From positions 60,011-124,010 of the forward strand of contig JBJXEW010000003.1 of NCBI GenBank assembly GCA_046156035.1: a stretch of 64,000 nt of DNA. Direction: 5' to 3'. The translations under genes and the position numbers were made by a program. Shown in pieces: positions 24,875 to 33,713 of the stretch. The DNA is from JAEUIX01 sp046156035 (lineage in GTDB: Bacteria; Planctomycetota; Phycisphaerae; Phycisphaerales; UBA1924). The notes below the pieces were generated by a model. The model ran no database searches and was not told the origin of the DNA. It worked only from the letters and a program-made list of their open reading frames with translations. The stretch's first letter is position 1. Each line of letters opens with the position of its first letter.

Positions 24875-27800
24875 ATGACGATGCGTCCTCGTTGGCAGCC
24901 ACTCCTCAGCCTCACCCGCGTCACCGCCGCGGCGGCCGGCCTCTTGCTGGTCGCTTCTGCGGCCTTGCACGCGCGGCTGGGCGGGGGCGGCGCGGGCTCG
25001 AGCGTCTATGTGCCACCGCCCGAAGGCCTGCCAACCCCCCACCGCGAGGCCATCTCGCCGGATGCCGGCGATGGTGTCGCTCAGGCGCTCAACCAGCCCG
25101 CGCCACTCGCAGCGTTCGCCAACTTTGAGAGCCCGCACATCCATCCGCTGGACGTCACGCCGGACGGGTCCAAACTCCTGGCCGTGAACACGGCCGACGG
25201 TCGCCTGGAGGTCTTTGACATCACGCTCGGCGTGCCCGTGGGCCTGGGCTCGGTCAGCGTGGGCGTTGATCCGGTCTCCGTGCGGGCCCGCACCAACACC
25301 GAGGCGTGGGTCGTCAACCACATCTCCGACTCGGTGAGCGTGGTGGACCTCACCACCATGAACGTGACCCGCTCGCTCAAGGTTGATGACGAGCCCGCGG
25401 ACGTGGTCTTCGCCGGGCCGCCCGGAACCACGCGCGCCTTTGTCTCCTGCTCGCAGGCCAACACCGTGCTCGTCTTCGATCCGGCCAACCTCGCCCTCCT
25501 CCCCACTCGCATCGCCATCAACGGCGACCGGCCCCGCGCCCTCGCCGTCAGCCCCGACGGCCTGAAGGTTTACGCCGCCATCTTCGAGTCCGGCAACAAC
25601 ACCACCGTCCTCGGCGGCGGCATCGCCATCAGCGGAACCCTCGCCTTTCCCCCCAACGCCGTCAGCGATGCCGCGGGCCCCTATGCGGGCGTCAACCCCC
25701 CGCCCAACGCTGGCGCGGCTTTCGAACCGGCCCGCTCCGCCGACGCGAGCGTGAACCTGCCGTCGGGCCTCATCGTGCGCAAGAACGCCGCGGGCCAGTG
25801 GATGGACGACAACAACCACGACTGGACATCCATTGTCTCAGGCGCCAACGCTGCCAAGAGCGGCCGGCCCTTGGGGTGGACGCTCTCCGACAACGACGTG
25901 GCCATGATCGACGCGGGCACCCTTGCCGTCTCCTACGCCAACGGCCTGATGAACCTGTGCATGTCCCTCGCGGTGAACCCCGCCACCGGCCTCGTGAGCG
26001 TGGTGGGCACGGAAGCCACCAACCAGGTGCGCTTTGAGCCCCGCGTCAACGGCACGTTTGTGCGTGTCGTCCACGCTCGTTTCGATCCGGCCTCGCCCGC
26101 CGCAACCACCAGCATCGGCGACCTCAACCCGCACTTGGACTACAGCGTCAGCACTCTGCCGCAGGTTCAGCGAGACCTCTCCCTCGGCGATCCGCGCCAG
26201 ATGGTGTGGGAGCCCGCGGGCACGCGCGCATGGGTCGCGGGCATGGGCTCCAACAACATCGTGGCCGTAGACACTGCGGGCCAGCGTGTGGCCGGGCCGA
26301 TCGATGTCGGCGAAGGCCCCACGGGCCTCGCCCTCGGTCCCGCGGGCCGCCTCTTCGTCCTCAACCGCTTCGCGGGCACGCTCGCCGTCATCGACACCGT
26401 TTCCGATGCCGTCATCACGTCCGTACCGTTCTTCGACCCCACGCCAACCGCCATCAAGGTCGGCCGCAAGCACCTCTACGACACCCACAAGAACTCCGGC
26501 CTCGGACAAGCCGCCTGCGCATCCTGCCACATCGATGCCAAGATGGACCGCCTCGCCTGGGACCTGGGCGACCCTTCCGGGGCCAACGCACCGCTCACCG
26601 ACCGCAACCTGGGCTTTGGCGTGCTGGGCCTGGCCCCCCCGTTCGCCGCGCCCGCGTTCGAACCCTTCCATCCCATGAAGGGCGTCATGACCACCCAGAC
26701 CCTGCAGGACATCATCGGCAACGAGCCCCACCACTGGCGTGGCGACCGCCGCGGCATCGAGGAGTTCAACGGCGCGTTTCTCGGCCTTCAGGGCGACGAC
26801 ACCAACCTGACCTCGCAGGAGATGCAGGAGTTTGAGGACTACCTCGCCACGATCATCTTCCCGCCCAACCCGTTCCGCAACTTCGATAACACGCTCCCCG
26901 CCAACCTCCCCCTGCCCGGCCACTTCCGCACGGGTCGCTTCGGTAACGCCGGTCAGCCCCTCCCCAACGGCAGCGCCTCCAGCGGCCAAACGCTCTACCG
27001 CAGCACCTCGCGCCGGCTCGACGGCGGCGCCTTCGCCTGCGTCACCTGCCACACGCTCCCCACGGGCATGGGCCCTGACGGCGCGTGGACCGGCGTCTCC
27101 TTCGCCCCCTTCGCCGTGGGCCCCAGCGGCGAGCACCACCTCGGCCTCGTCAGCGTCGACGGCTCGACCAACATCTCCATCAAGGTGCCACAACTCCGCA
27201 ACATGTACAAGAAGGTCGGGTTTGACGCGACGCAGACCACCAACCGCGCCGGCTTCGGCTTCCTGCACGACGGCTCGGTCGACTCCATCGCTCGCTTCAT
27301 CGCCGAACCCGCGTTCATTGTGAACAACGATCAGGAGGTTGCCGATCTGGTCGCCTTCATGCTCTGCCTCTCAGGCTCAGACCTCATTGGGGGCTCACCC
27401 ACCAACCAGCAGGTTCTGCCCGGCCCCCCCAGCAAAGATGCCCGCGCCTCGGTCGGCCGCCAGATCACGTTCTTTGACCAGGCCCCGGACTTCAACAGCA
27501 CCACCCTGCTCGGCCAGATGGTGACCCAGGCCGCCGCCGCCAAGGTGGGCCTCATCGCCAAGGCCCGCACGGGCAACGCCTCCCGCGGCTTCCACTACAA
27601 CGCCGGTCTCTTCCGGTCCGACCGCGCCACCGAAACCTTCACGCAGGCTCAACTGCTCGCCCTGGCAGGCCCGGGCAGCGAGGTCACGTTCACCGTCGTC
27701 AAGTCTGGCACGCAGATTCGCCTCGGTGTTGACCGCGACGGCGACGGCTTCTTTGACCGCAACGAACTCGACGTCTGCTCCGACCCGGCCGACGCGGCCT

Positions 27801-28072
27801 CGGTCCCCGGCGGTCCCGGCAACCTCGACTACAACCGCGACTTCAACATCAACCCCGACGACGTGGGCGACTTCATCACCGACTACTTCACGCTGCCGCC
27901 GCTCCCCGGTCCCGGCGGCTACGCCATCGCCTGCCCCGAGAACGACCCGCCCTACGCCACGGGTTACAAGGCCGCGTACATCTCGGGCGGGTCAGGGCAG
28001 TGCCACGAGCCTTATCCGGATAACTTGGGTGATTACATCACCGACTATTTTCTAGGGGCGTGTGGTTCTTGA
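24875..28072 (+). CDS. secreted propeller / di-haem / dockerin-like protein
   Basis: A 1065-residue secreted protein. A signal peptide (about residues 1-32) leads to a YVTN-type propeller (about 80-520: VNTADGRLEVFDITLG, GDRPRALAVSPDGLKVYAA, PTGLALGPAGRLFVLN). A cytochrome-c-peroxidase-like part follows, with two haem-binding CxxCH motifs at about residues 548 (CASCH) and 722 (CVTCH). The C-terminus has an EF-hand-like stretch DYNRDFNINPDDVGDFITDY and a partial repeat NLGDYITDYF. It may be a periplasmic or surface oxidoreductase. ATG 24875 is chosen for the GGGAG six bases upstream over an ATG 42 bases earlier. Confidence 0.78.
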   Translation: MTMRPRWQPLLSLTRVTAAAAGLLLVASAALHARLGGGGAGSSVYVPPPEGLPTPHREAISPDAGDGVAQALNQPAPLAAFANFESPHIHPLDVTPDGSKLLAVNTADGRLEVFDITLGVPVGLGSVSVGVDPVSVRARTNTEAWVVNHISDSVSVVDLTTMNVTRSLKVDDEPADVVFAGPPGTTRAFVSCSQANTVLVFDPANLALLPTRIAINGDRPRALAVSPDGLKVYAAIFESGNNTTVLGGGIAISGTLAFPPNAVSDAAGPYAGVNPPPNAGAAFEPARSADASVNLPSGLIVRKNAAGQWMDDNNHDWTSIVSGANAAKSGRPLGWTLSDNDVAMIDAGTLAVSYANGLMNLCMSLAVNPATGLVSVVGTEATNQVRFEPRVNGTFVRVVHARFDPASPAATTSIGDLNPHLDYSVSTLPQVQRDLSLGDPRQMVWEPAGTRAWVAGMGSNNIVAVDTAGQRVAGPIDVGEGPTGLALGPAGRLFVLNRFAGTLAVIDTVSDAVITSVPFFDPTPTAIKVGRKHLYDTHKNSGLGQAACASCHIDAKMDRLAWDLGDPSGANAPLTDRNLGFGVLGLAPPFAAPAFEPFHPMKGVMTTQTLQDIIGNEPHHWRGDRRGIEEFNGAFLGLQGDDTNLTSQEMQEFEDYLATIIFPPNPFRNFDNTLPANLPLPGHFRTGRFGNAGQPLPNGSASSGQTLYRSTSRRLDGGAFACVTCHTLPTGMGPDGAWTGVSFAPFAVGPSGEHHLGLVSVDGSTNISIKVPQLRNMYKKVGFDATQTTNRAGFGFLHDGSVDSIARFIAEPAFIVNNDQEVADLVAFMLCLSGSDLIGGSPTNQQVLPGPPSKDARASVGRQITFFDQAPDFNSTTLLGQMVTQAAAAKVGLIAKARTGNASRGFHYNAGLFRSDRATETFTQAQLLALAGPGSEVTFTVVKSGTQIRLGVDRDGDGFFDRNELDVCSDPADAASVPGGPGNLDYNRDFNINPDDVGDFITDYFTLPPLPGPGGYAIACPENDPPYATGYKAAYISGGSGQCHEPYPDNLGDYITDYFLGACGS

Positions 28073-28503
28073 GGATTCTGTGATCGCCGTGGATGCCACC
28101 GACAGGTGCGCACGACGGCCCCCCACGAACCAACACCGCCACGTTCAAACACCGATGGCGGCGCACGGCAGGCCAAAAAAGTCGCCCCGCTGTTGCGGGG
28201 CGGCCTTGAACTCCCCAGTCGCCCCCGATCTCCACCGCCGAAATCGGGCCAACCCTTCCGGGTTCGCCGCTCCGTTGATGCTTGCTGGCTCACCGATTTG
28301 GCCCGCGTGCTGCGTCGGGAGAGCCGGTGTGGTCGGGTTCGCAGAGCGTGCTGCGTACGCGTGAGTAGGGCCACAAGTCGTGCCGCATCAACGAGTTTGG
28401 TAGGCAGGCGTGCCGAATTCCACCCAAGCGGCGATGCCCGCGAGTCAAGCCCACTTGACTAGTGGTTCGTGCTCGTAAAGGCTGCTTGACTAGCGCCTCA
28501 ACT
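28073..28503. other. gene-free stretch with mobile-element flavour
   Basis: No convincing gene is seen in these 431 bp. It holds the minus-strand terminator at 28175-28203 and, near its right end, two copies of the nonamer CTTGACTAG about 33 bp apart (around 28454 and 28486), the first inside CCACTTGACTAGTGG. It lies just beyond the stop of the ATPase-tail remnant and could be a deletion scar. Confidence 0.4.
28175..28203 (-). terminator. intrinsic terminator, minus strand
   Basis: An eight-base-pair stem, CGCCCCGC/GCGGGGCG with a four-base loop (28183-28202), is followed on the minus strand by AC and six T residues. It would end transcripts coming from the remnant at 28504-28686 or the methyltransferase beyond it. 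Confidence 0.75.
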
Positions 28504-28686
28504 TCACTCCGCCTCAAACGCCTGGCTCCGAAACCTCAGCACCCGGCAGTTTTCCGAAACCACCCGAACAACTGGCTGGTCGATGCCCTCGGGGATCTCC
28601 GCTTGGATTTCGAGCGTCACAGTCACATGGGCGTCCTTCAGGCCCGTCAGGTGGGCCAGCACCTCCAACCAAATCCGGTCCGCCAC
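28504..28686 (-). pseudogene. C-terminal remnant of a large ATPase (DUF499-like)
   Basis: A 60-codon frame ends in TGA and reads like a conserved protein tail: VTVTLEIQAEIPEGIDQPVV followed by VVRVVSENCRVLRFRSQAF. This is what I recall of the extreme C-terminus of DUF499-type ATP-binding proteins, which are about 1000 residues and often sit in defence or restriction islands. No upstream ATPase domain exists here; the intact UbiE-like gene begins only 25 bp away. The fragment is therefore probably the end left after a deletion. The family name is from memory and needs a search. Confidence 0.45.
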
Positions 28687-28710
28687 TTCGCCAGCCAGCC
28701 ACCAGCCCGG

Positions 28711-29505
28711 TCAGCCGCCGGGGGCCAGAGCAACATACTCAGAACAGATGCGGCACGCGACGCGGCGGCTGACAGAAATGAATCCCGCGCTCCGGATCGC
28801 CTCCAGCACGCGCGCCGGCGGGATGCACCGGTCGATCGTCTGCCAGTAGTAGCGCCACAGTTCGGGCGTTCGCGGTGAGAGACCCGCGAGCGTGCCCGCG
28901 AGCCGCGACACCGAGCCCAGATACGCCCGGAGCAGCCCCCGGCCGATCCTGGTTCCGGGGCGCGTGATCTCGAGAATGCAGACCCGCCCGCCGGGCCTGA
29001 GGACCCGTCGAAACTCGGCCAAAGCGCTGGAAAGATCTTCGACGTGCCGGAGCGCGTACCCCACCGAAACGAAGTCGAACGTGGCATCGGCGAAGGGCAG
29101 CGCTTCGGCGGTGCCAACAACCGTTTCAATCCCCAGCCGCTCACGTGCCCGACGCATCATCTGCACACTCGGATCGATGCCCACAAGCCGCCCGCCGGGG
29201 CCGATGATGGAAAGCGCTTCGCCCGCGACCAGCCCGGTGCCCGTGGCCACATCGGCCACATGCATGCCGCTCGCCAGGCCCGCCCGGAGCAGGGCCTGAC
29301 GGCGGTACCACCGGCCGGAGCCGAGAGACAGCCAGGCCTCCATGCGGTCGTAGTCCCCGGCGGTCTCGTCGAAAATCGAGGTCAGAAAGCCCCGCTTGTC
29401 GGTGTCGCGCGAGTACGAGCCCGCAATCGCGGGGTGCGGAGCCAGCAATGGGGCCGCCCGCTGCGGGCAGTCAGACGCGGATGACTCGGGCGCGGAAGTT
29501 GCCAT
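28711..29505 (-). CDS. UbiE/COQ5-type SAM methyltransferase
   Basis: A 264-residue methyltransferase. It has FDETAGDYDRMEAWLSLGSG, motif I VADVATGTGLVAGEAL, GTAEALPFADATFDFVSVGY and ALRHVEDLSSALAEFRRVLR, the pattern of ubiquinone/menaquinone C-methyltransferases. Next to an aryl-polyene-type cluster it may instead methylate the aryl head group, as methyltransferases of such clusters do. It is divergent from the carrier-protein gene across about 360 bp. ATG 29505 is chosen; the frame extends 29 codons upstream with no similarity. Confidence 0.8.
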   Translation of the reverse strand: MATSAPESSASDCPQRAAPLLAPHPAIAGSYSRDTDKRGFLTSIFDETAGDYDRMEAWLSLGSGRWYRRQALLRAGLASGMHVADVATGTGLVAGEALSIIGPGGRLVGIDPSVQMMRRARERLGIETVVGTAEALPFADATFDFVSVGYALRHVEDLSSALAEFRRVLRPGGRVCILEITRPGTRIGRGLLRAYLGSVSRLAGTLAGLSPRTPELWRYYWQTIDRCIPPARVLEAIRSAGFISVSRRVACRICSEYVALAPGG

Positions 29506-29864
29506 GCTGGTTTCTACCTTGGGCGTGAAAGCGCGGCGTTCCGCGTTCGGGACGCGTGGGCTGCGCCGTGCCCAGCCGCGTTGCACACTCACCCGGGTAT
29601 CGGGACACTACACGTCACGCCCGCCGAACCACAATCACCCGGAATCCCGGTTCCCCCGCAGCGTGCGCCCAGCCAGCCAAAGCGTATCAAGGTGCCGCCA
29701 CGGCCACGCAGGCGAGTGCCCGCGCCCTCCACCGCCACGCACCCCCCAATCGAGCGGGAGCATCGCCCGCGCACGTCTGGACGGGAGCACGGCCTTCGTT
29801 TATGCTTGGTGGGGGCCACCGCATGGCCCGAGCCACACAGCGGGTCCACCCTGCGAGCGGACGT
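29506..29864. other. divergent intergenic region of the polyene-type cluster
   Basis: These 359 bp separate the methyltransferase (minus) from the carrier-protein operon (plus), so promoters for both should lie here. TTGCAC at 29581 is a possible -35 for the plus strand, but no good -10 box follows at the right distance. No gene or repeat is evident. Confidence 0.4.
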
Positions 29865-30158
29865 ATGCCTGCACATGACACGCTGAACCGCGTGAAAAAC
29901 GTCATCCGGACCGGCCTGAAACTGGATGGTCGGGTCGTGCTGAGCGATGACATGGCCCTCGCGGGCGGCGAGTATGACCTCGATTCGCTCGACATCCTGC
30001 TGATCGTCACCGGCCTGGAGAAGGAATTCGGCATCACGATCAACGACGCGGCGATGAGCAAGTCGGCGTTCGAGAGCGTGGCATCGCTGGCCGTGTTCGT
30101 GGATTCGTGCGCGGCCACACGAGAGACGGCCGGCACAACCGCCCAGGCCAAGCCATGA
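29865..30158 (+). CDS. acyl carrier protein
   Basis: A 97-residue carrier protein. The phosphopantetheine serine is in YDLDSLDILLIVTGLEKEFG (about residues 37-56), with the usual acidic helix II; the N-terminus is TLNRVKNVIRTGLKLDG. It resembles the xanthomonadin/aryl-polyene carrier proteins by context. ATG 29865 gives a standard-length protein. Its stop overlaps the next start as ATGA, indicating a coupled operon. It should carry the hydroxybenzoyl starter and growing polyene chain. Confidence 0.87.
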   Translation: MPAHDTLNRVKNVIRTGLKLDGRVVLSDDMALAGGEYDLDSLDILLIVTGLEKEFGITINDAAMSKSAFESVASLAVFVDSCAATRETAGTTAQAKP

Positions 30159-30316
30159 GCCGAATCGGCACGCAACGCGACCATCTGCCCGGGCCGCGGC
30201 GGGGCAATCCTTTCCCGCCCGTTTCGGAACGGGGTGAACTCACCGCTGGCTCTGCCGTGCGGGCCTCAGCAGACGGCGCGGGTTGGCCGAGCATCACCCA
30301 AGGACGGCCCCAATGA
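30155..30316 (+). CDS. possible 53-residue coupling protein
   Basis: A 53-codon frame whose ATG overlaps the carrier-protein stop by ATGA and whose TGA overlaps the LolA-like start by ATGA. The product is basic and polar (MSRIGTQRDHLPGPRRG at the start) with no motif or membrane helix. It matches nothing I know. Four-base overlaps at both ends, as elsewhere in this operon, argue that it is translated; the random-looking composition argues against. Confidence 0.38.
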   Translation: MSRIGTQRDHLPGPRRGNPFPPVSERGELTAGSAVRASADGAGWPSITQGRPQ

Positions 30317-31188
30317 ACCAGCCCCGCCGCACGGCCACGATGTGGGTGGTGTGCCTAGGGAGCGCCAGCGTGGCGAGCATGGCGGTCGCCCCTTCAAAGA
30401 CCCAGCCACGCCCGGCGCCAGCCGCGATCCGGCCGGCGCAAGACGTGATGCCCGATCCGGCGGCGACGGCATCAGACCGCGCGTTTGAGGAGCGGCTTGC
30501 CGCGCTCGATACCGCGATGGGCAGGGTCGCGGATTTCAGAGCCAACTTTGAGCAAAGAAAATACACTCCCCTCCTGAAGAAGCCGCTCGAATCCCGGGGC
30601 ATCCTGACATCCCGGGGCCGGCTGGTTCGGTGGGAGACCACCCAGCCGCGGCATCTGATCGTCGTCATCGAACCGGCCCCCGAGGCCCAGCCACGGGGCG
30701 CAGCCGGTGAGGACGCGCCGAACACACCAGCGACGCCGTTCCAGCCCACGCGGGCCGCGGCTCCCGGAGAGATTCGCGTGTACTACCCCGCCGAGGGGCT
30801 CTGCGAAGTCTATCCGATCGACGGTGCGCTGAGCGACCTGGCTGGCGCGCCGCTGCCTCGCTTGGCTGACCTGCGCACGCGCTTTTCGCTCATGCCGATC
30901 CCCGCGAGCGAACTGGGCGGGCCAGTGGGCAACCCGGCATTTATCGGCCTTCTCCTCCTCCCCGCCACCGACCAGGTGCGAACGCACCTCGAATCGATCA
31001 AGGTGCTGATCGACGAAACGATCCCCGCAGCCACCAAGGTCGTCGTCTCCGATGGAGACGGCGAACGCACGGAGATCGTTCTCACAGCGATCCGCACCAA
31101 CACGGGCCTGACGGAGGCCGACGTGCGACTCTCGTTGCCGACGGACGTGCGGCTTTCTCGCCCCCTGGGCGTGGGCCAGCCCAGATAA
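30313..31188 (+). CDS. LolA-like outer-membrane lipoprotein carrier
   Basis: A 291-residue exported protein. The N-terminal signal sequence (about residues 1-26) is followed by VADFRANFEQRKYTPLLKKP and GILTSRGRLVRWETTQPRHL, the LolA fold opening. An Ala/Pro-rich insertion interrupts the sheet at about residues 120-150. LolA paralogues are regular members of aryl-polyene clusters, where they are thought to carry the lipid-linked pigment across the periplasm. Start ATG 30313 overlaps the preceding frame's stop. Confidence 0.75.
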   Translation: MNQPRRTATMWVVCLGSASVASMAVAPSKTQPRPAPAAIRPAQDVMPDPAATASDRAFEERLAALDTAMGRVADFRANFEQRKYTPLLKKPLESRGILTSRGRLVRWETTQPRHLIVVIEPAPEAQPRGAAGEDAPNTPATPFQPTRAAAPGEIRVYYPAEGLCEVYPIDGALSDLAGAPLPRLADLRTRFSLMPIPASELGGPVGNPAFIGLLLLPATDQVRTHLESIKVLIDETIPAATKVVVSDGDGERTEIVLTAIRTNTGLTEADVRLSLPTDVRLSRPLGVGQPR

Positions 31189-31203
31189 GATGCGGGCAAG
31201 CCG

Positions 31204-32205
31204 ATGGCAATCGACACCGCCACTATCCCGACCGCCGCGCACCGTTCTCCTCACCCTGATGCGCCGCACCTGCCGTTGTCTGTTCCGCCTTGGGCCCGGG
31301 CCCTCTGCCCCCGGCTCGAAGCCTCCCGCCCCTTGCCGTGTGCGTTCCCCGGAGCATCGGCACATCTGAACACGCACGTGGGTCCGGGGCACACCCTTGC
31401 GTCAGCCACGCTCACGGGGGTGGGCTCGCTCTCCCCGGGCGCTTTTCAGGCCGCCGCCACCGGCGCGATCCTCGCCGTTCTGGACACCCTGGCCGGCACG
31501 GCCGCGCCACACCCCGTGCGAGTGTGGAACTTCATTCCCGACATCCACCGCCCGATGCGGCCGGGGATAGACCGATACCGCCTCTTCAACGCCGCAAGGT
31601 TCCAGGCCTTTGCGCAGTGGTTCGGCGCGGCGGACGCCCCCACCCCGGCAACCTTCGGGGCGGCGCTCCCGGCCGCCTCAGGGGTGGGCCATGACGCGGA
31701 TGAACTCTCGATCCACGCCCTTGGTGCCGCGTTGCCCGGGCGGTCTGTCGAGAACCCGCGGCAAACACCGGCGTTTGAGTATTCGACCGCCCACGGCCCC
31801 CACCCGCCCTGTTTTTCGCGCGCGATGATCGCCGACCTGGCATCAACGCCTCACAACCCGATGCTCTTGGTGTCGGGTACCGCCAGCATCCGCGGCGAGG
31901 ATTCGACGCACGACGGCCGCCTCAGCGCGCAGTTCGACGAAACCATCGCGAACCTCGAACAACTTGTCCGGAACATCCGCGGTCCGTATGCCTTCTGCCT
32001 CTCGGGCGTGGAAACGGCGCGCGTCTACCACTCGCGAATCACCGACCGGGCGTGGCTTGAGCACACCGTCCGCTCACGCCTGCCGCGCTCGGCTTCGATC
32101 GACCTTGTACCGGTGGCCCTGTGCCGGCGCGAGTTACTGGTGGAGATCGAGGCCACGATCAGGCCCACCCCCGCCAACGCGTGCGGCCGAGCGTGCAAGG
32201 CATGA
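31204..32205 (+). CDS. chorismatase (3-hydroxybenzoate synthase, XanB2-like)
   Basis: A 333-residue protein of the FkbO/Hyg5/XanB2 chorismatase family. Recognisable segments are VRVWNFIPDIHRPMRPGIDR, YRLFNAARFQAF, SVENPRQTPAFEYS, FSRAMI and LLVSGTASIRGEDSTHDG. XanB2 converts chorismate to 3- and 4-hydroxybenzoate and supplies the xanthomonadin starter; Hyg5 makes 3-hydroxybenzoate. Which acid is formed here cannot be told. Its stop overlaps the next start (ATGA). This gene is the strongest pointer to an aryl-primed product. Confidence 0.82.
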   Translation: MAIDTATIPTAAHRSPHPDAPHLPLSVPPWARALCPRLEASRPLPCAFPGASAHLNTHVGPGHTLASATLTGVGSLSPGAFQAAATGAILAVLDTLAGTAAPHPVRVWNFIPDIHRPMRPGIDRYRLFNAARFQAFAQWFGAADAPTPATFGAALPAASGVGHDADELSIHALGAALPGRSVENPRQTPAFEYSTAHGPHPPCFSRAMIADLASTPHNPMLLVSGTASIRGEDSTHDGRLSAQFDETIANLEQLVRNIRGPYAFCLSGVETARVYHSRITDRAWLEHTVRSRLPRSASIDLVPVALCRRELLVEIEATIRPTPANACGRACKA

Positions 32206-33713
32206 GTCATGGCGCGCAATCAGAGGTTCTGCTGGCGCTCGCAGGTCACGGCCTTTCTCGCCCGCACGCGATCGCGGCGGCGGAGATCGACGAGTCAGGG
32301 CGAATCGCCCGTTCACACACCTATTCCGCCCTCGCGGGCTCCGTCGCCCGGCGAGCCGCCCACCTCGCCGCAGCGACCCGGGCCGGCGACACGGTGATCG
32401 GCGTGTTGCCCTCGGGCATCGATGCCGTCGCCTTCCTCCTCGCCGCGCTGGGGGCGGGTGTGCGCTGGGCACCGATGGATGCTCGGGCCGCGCCCGCCGA
32501 GATACGAGCCCTCGCTCAGCGCACGGGAGCGAAGTTGGCGGTGGTTCGAGCCGCACCAGCCGCGCCAGGGGCGCTCGCCGGTGTTTGCCCGCTCCTCACC
32601 TTCCCCGAGGGCGACGGCGACCACGAACCTCTCGGCCCGCGCGCCAGCGCTGGCGCCGGCCCGGAGAGCCCCCGCGGCGCCCCCTTGCTGCGGGGCAGCA
32701 CCGGAGCGATCGTGCTCGCCTCATCGGGCACCACCGCACGGCCCAAACTGGCCCTGCGCGAGTCGGCGGCGCTCGACGCCGATGCCGCGGCGGTGATCGC
32801 CGGCACCGCACTCACATCGGCCGACTGCGTTCTCGTCGCCACGTCGCTGTCGCATTCGTACGGTGTCGATATGCTGCTGGCGACGATCAGCGCAGGGGCC
32901 GCGCTCCATATCGCGACAGGGTTCAGCCCCGCGGCGATCAGGCATCAGGTGGACTGCTGCGCCACCGTGCTCCCCGGCGTGCCCTTCACCTTTGAGGCCC
33001 TCGCGCGCGCGGCCCCGATGTCGCCGGGCCGCCTCCGCCTGGCCCTGTCGGCAGGGGCACCCCTGCCCGCACGCGTGCGCAAAACGTTCACGGCCACTTG
33101 GGGCATCGCCGTCGGGAATCTGTACGGCGCGACAGAACTCGGCACCGTGGCCATGAACGTGCCCGCCGGCGCGGCGGCCGGTGCGGCCCCGGCCGGCTTC
33201 GTGGGAAAGCCGCTGGGCGGGGCGCGGTTTCGCATCGTTGACCCCGCCGACCCGCGGCGGCAACTGGCCGCCGGAGAGGAGGGCCACCTGGCCGTGTGGT
33301 CGCCGTCGATGCTCAGCCGGTACCTCGACGAGGAAACGCCTCTCATAGACGGTCATTTTCTAACGGGCGACCTTGCGCGCCTGGACACCGAAGGATCACT
33401 CTTCATCACCGGCCGCCTCACGCACCTGATCGACCTGGGCAGTTTCAAGGTCAACCCCCTCGAAATCGAGGCTCAACTGCTGGACCATCCGGGCGTCGCC
33501 GACTGCGCCGTGGTGCCCGTTCACGCCTCCGAGACACGCAGCCGCCTGCGCGCGCTCATCGTGCCGCGCGAGGGACACGAACCCGCGACACCCGAATTGC
33601 TGCGTGCATTCCTGCGCCCGCGACTCTCGGCGAGCAAAATCCCGCGCGCGTTCGACCTCGTCGCATCGCTCCCCAGGTCCTCCAGCGGGAAACTCCTCCG
33701 TGGCCAGTGCTGA
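32202..33713 (+). CDS. AMP-forming aryl/acyl-activating enzyme
   Basis: A 503-residue ANL-superfamily adenylase. It has the phosphate loop VLASSGTTARPK, YGATELG, the hinge region LTGDLARLDTEGSLFITGR and the catalytic lysine in SSGKLLRG near the end. In xanthomonadin-type clusters the homologue activates hydroxybenzoate and passes it to the carrier protein. Coupled by ATGA overlap to the chorismatase gene, which supports that substrate. The N-terminal domain is shorter than in fatty-acyl-CoA ligases. Confidence 0.86.
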   Translation: MSHGAQSEVLLALAGHGLSRPHAIAAAEIDESGRIARSHTYSALAGSVARRAAHLAAATRAGDTVIGVLPSGIDAVAFLLAALGAGVRWAPMDARAAPAEIRALAQRTGAKLAVVRAAPAAPGALAGVCPLLTFPEGDGDHEPLGPRASAGAGPESPRGAPLLRGSTGAIVLASSGTTARPKLALRESAALDADAAAVIAGTALTSADCVLVATSLSHSYGVDMLLATISAGAALHIATGFSPAAIRHQVDCCATVLPGVPFTFEALARAAPMSPGRLRLALSAGAPLPARVRKTFTATWGIAVGNLYGATELGTVAMNVPAGAAAGAAPAGFVGKPLGGARFRIVDPADPRRQLAAGEEGHLAVWSPSMLSRYLDEETPLIDGHFLTGDLARLDTEGSLFITGRLTHLIDLGSFKVNPLEIEAQLLDHPGVADCAVVPVHASETRSRLRALIVPREGHEPATPELLRAFLRPRLSASKIPRAFDLVASLPRSSSGKLLRGQC

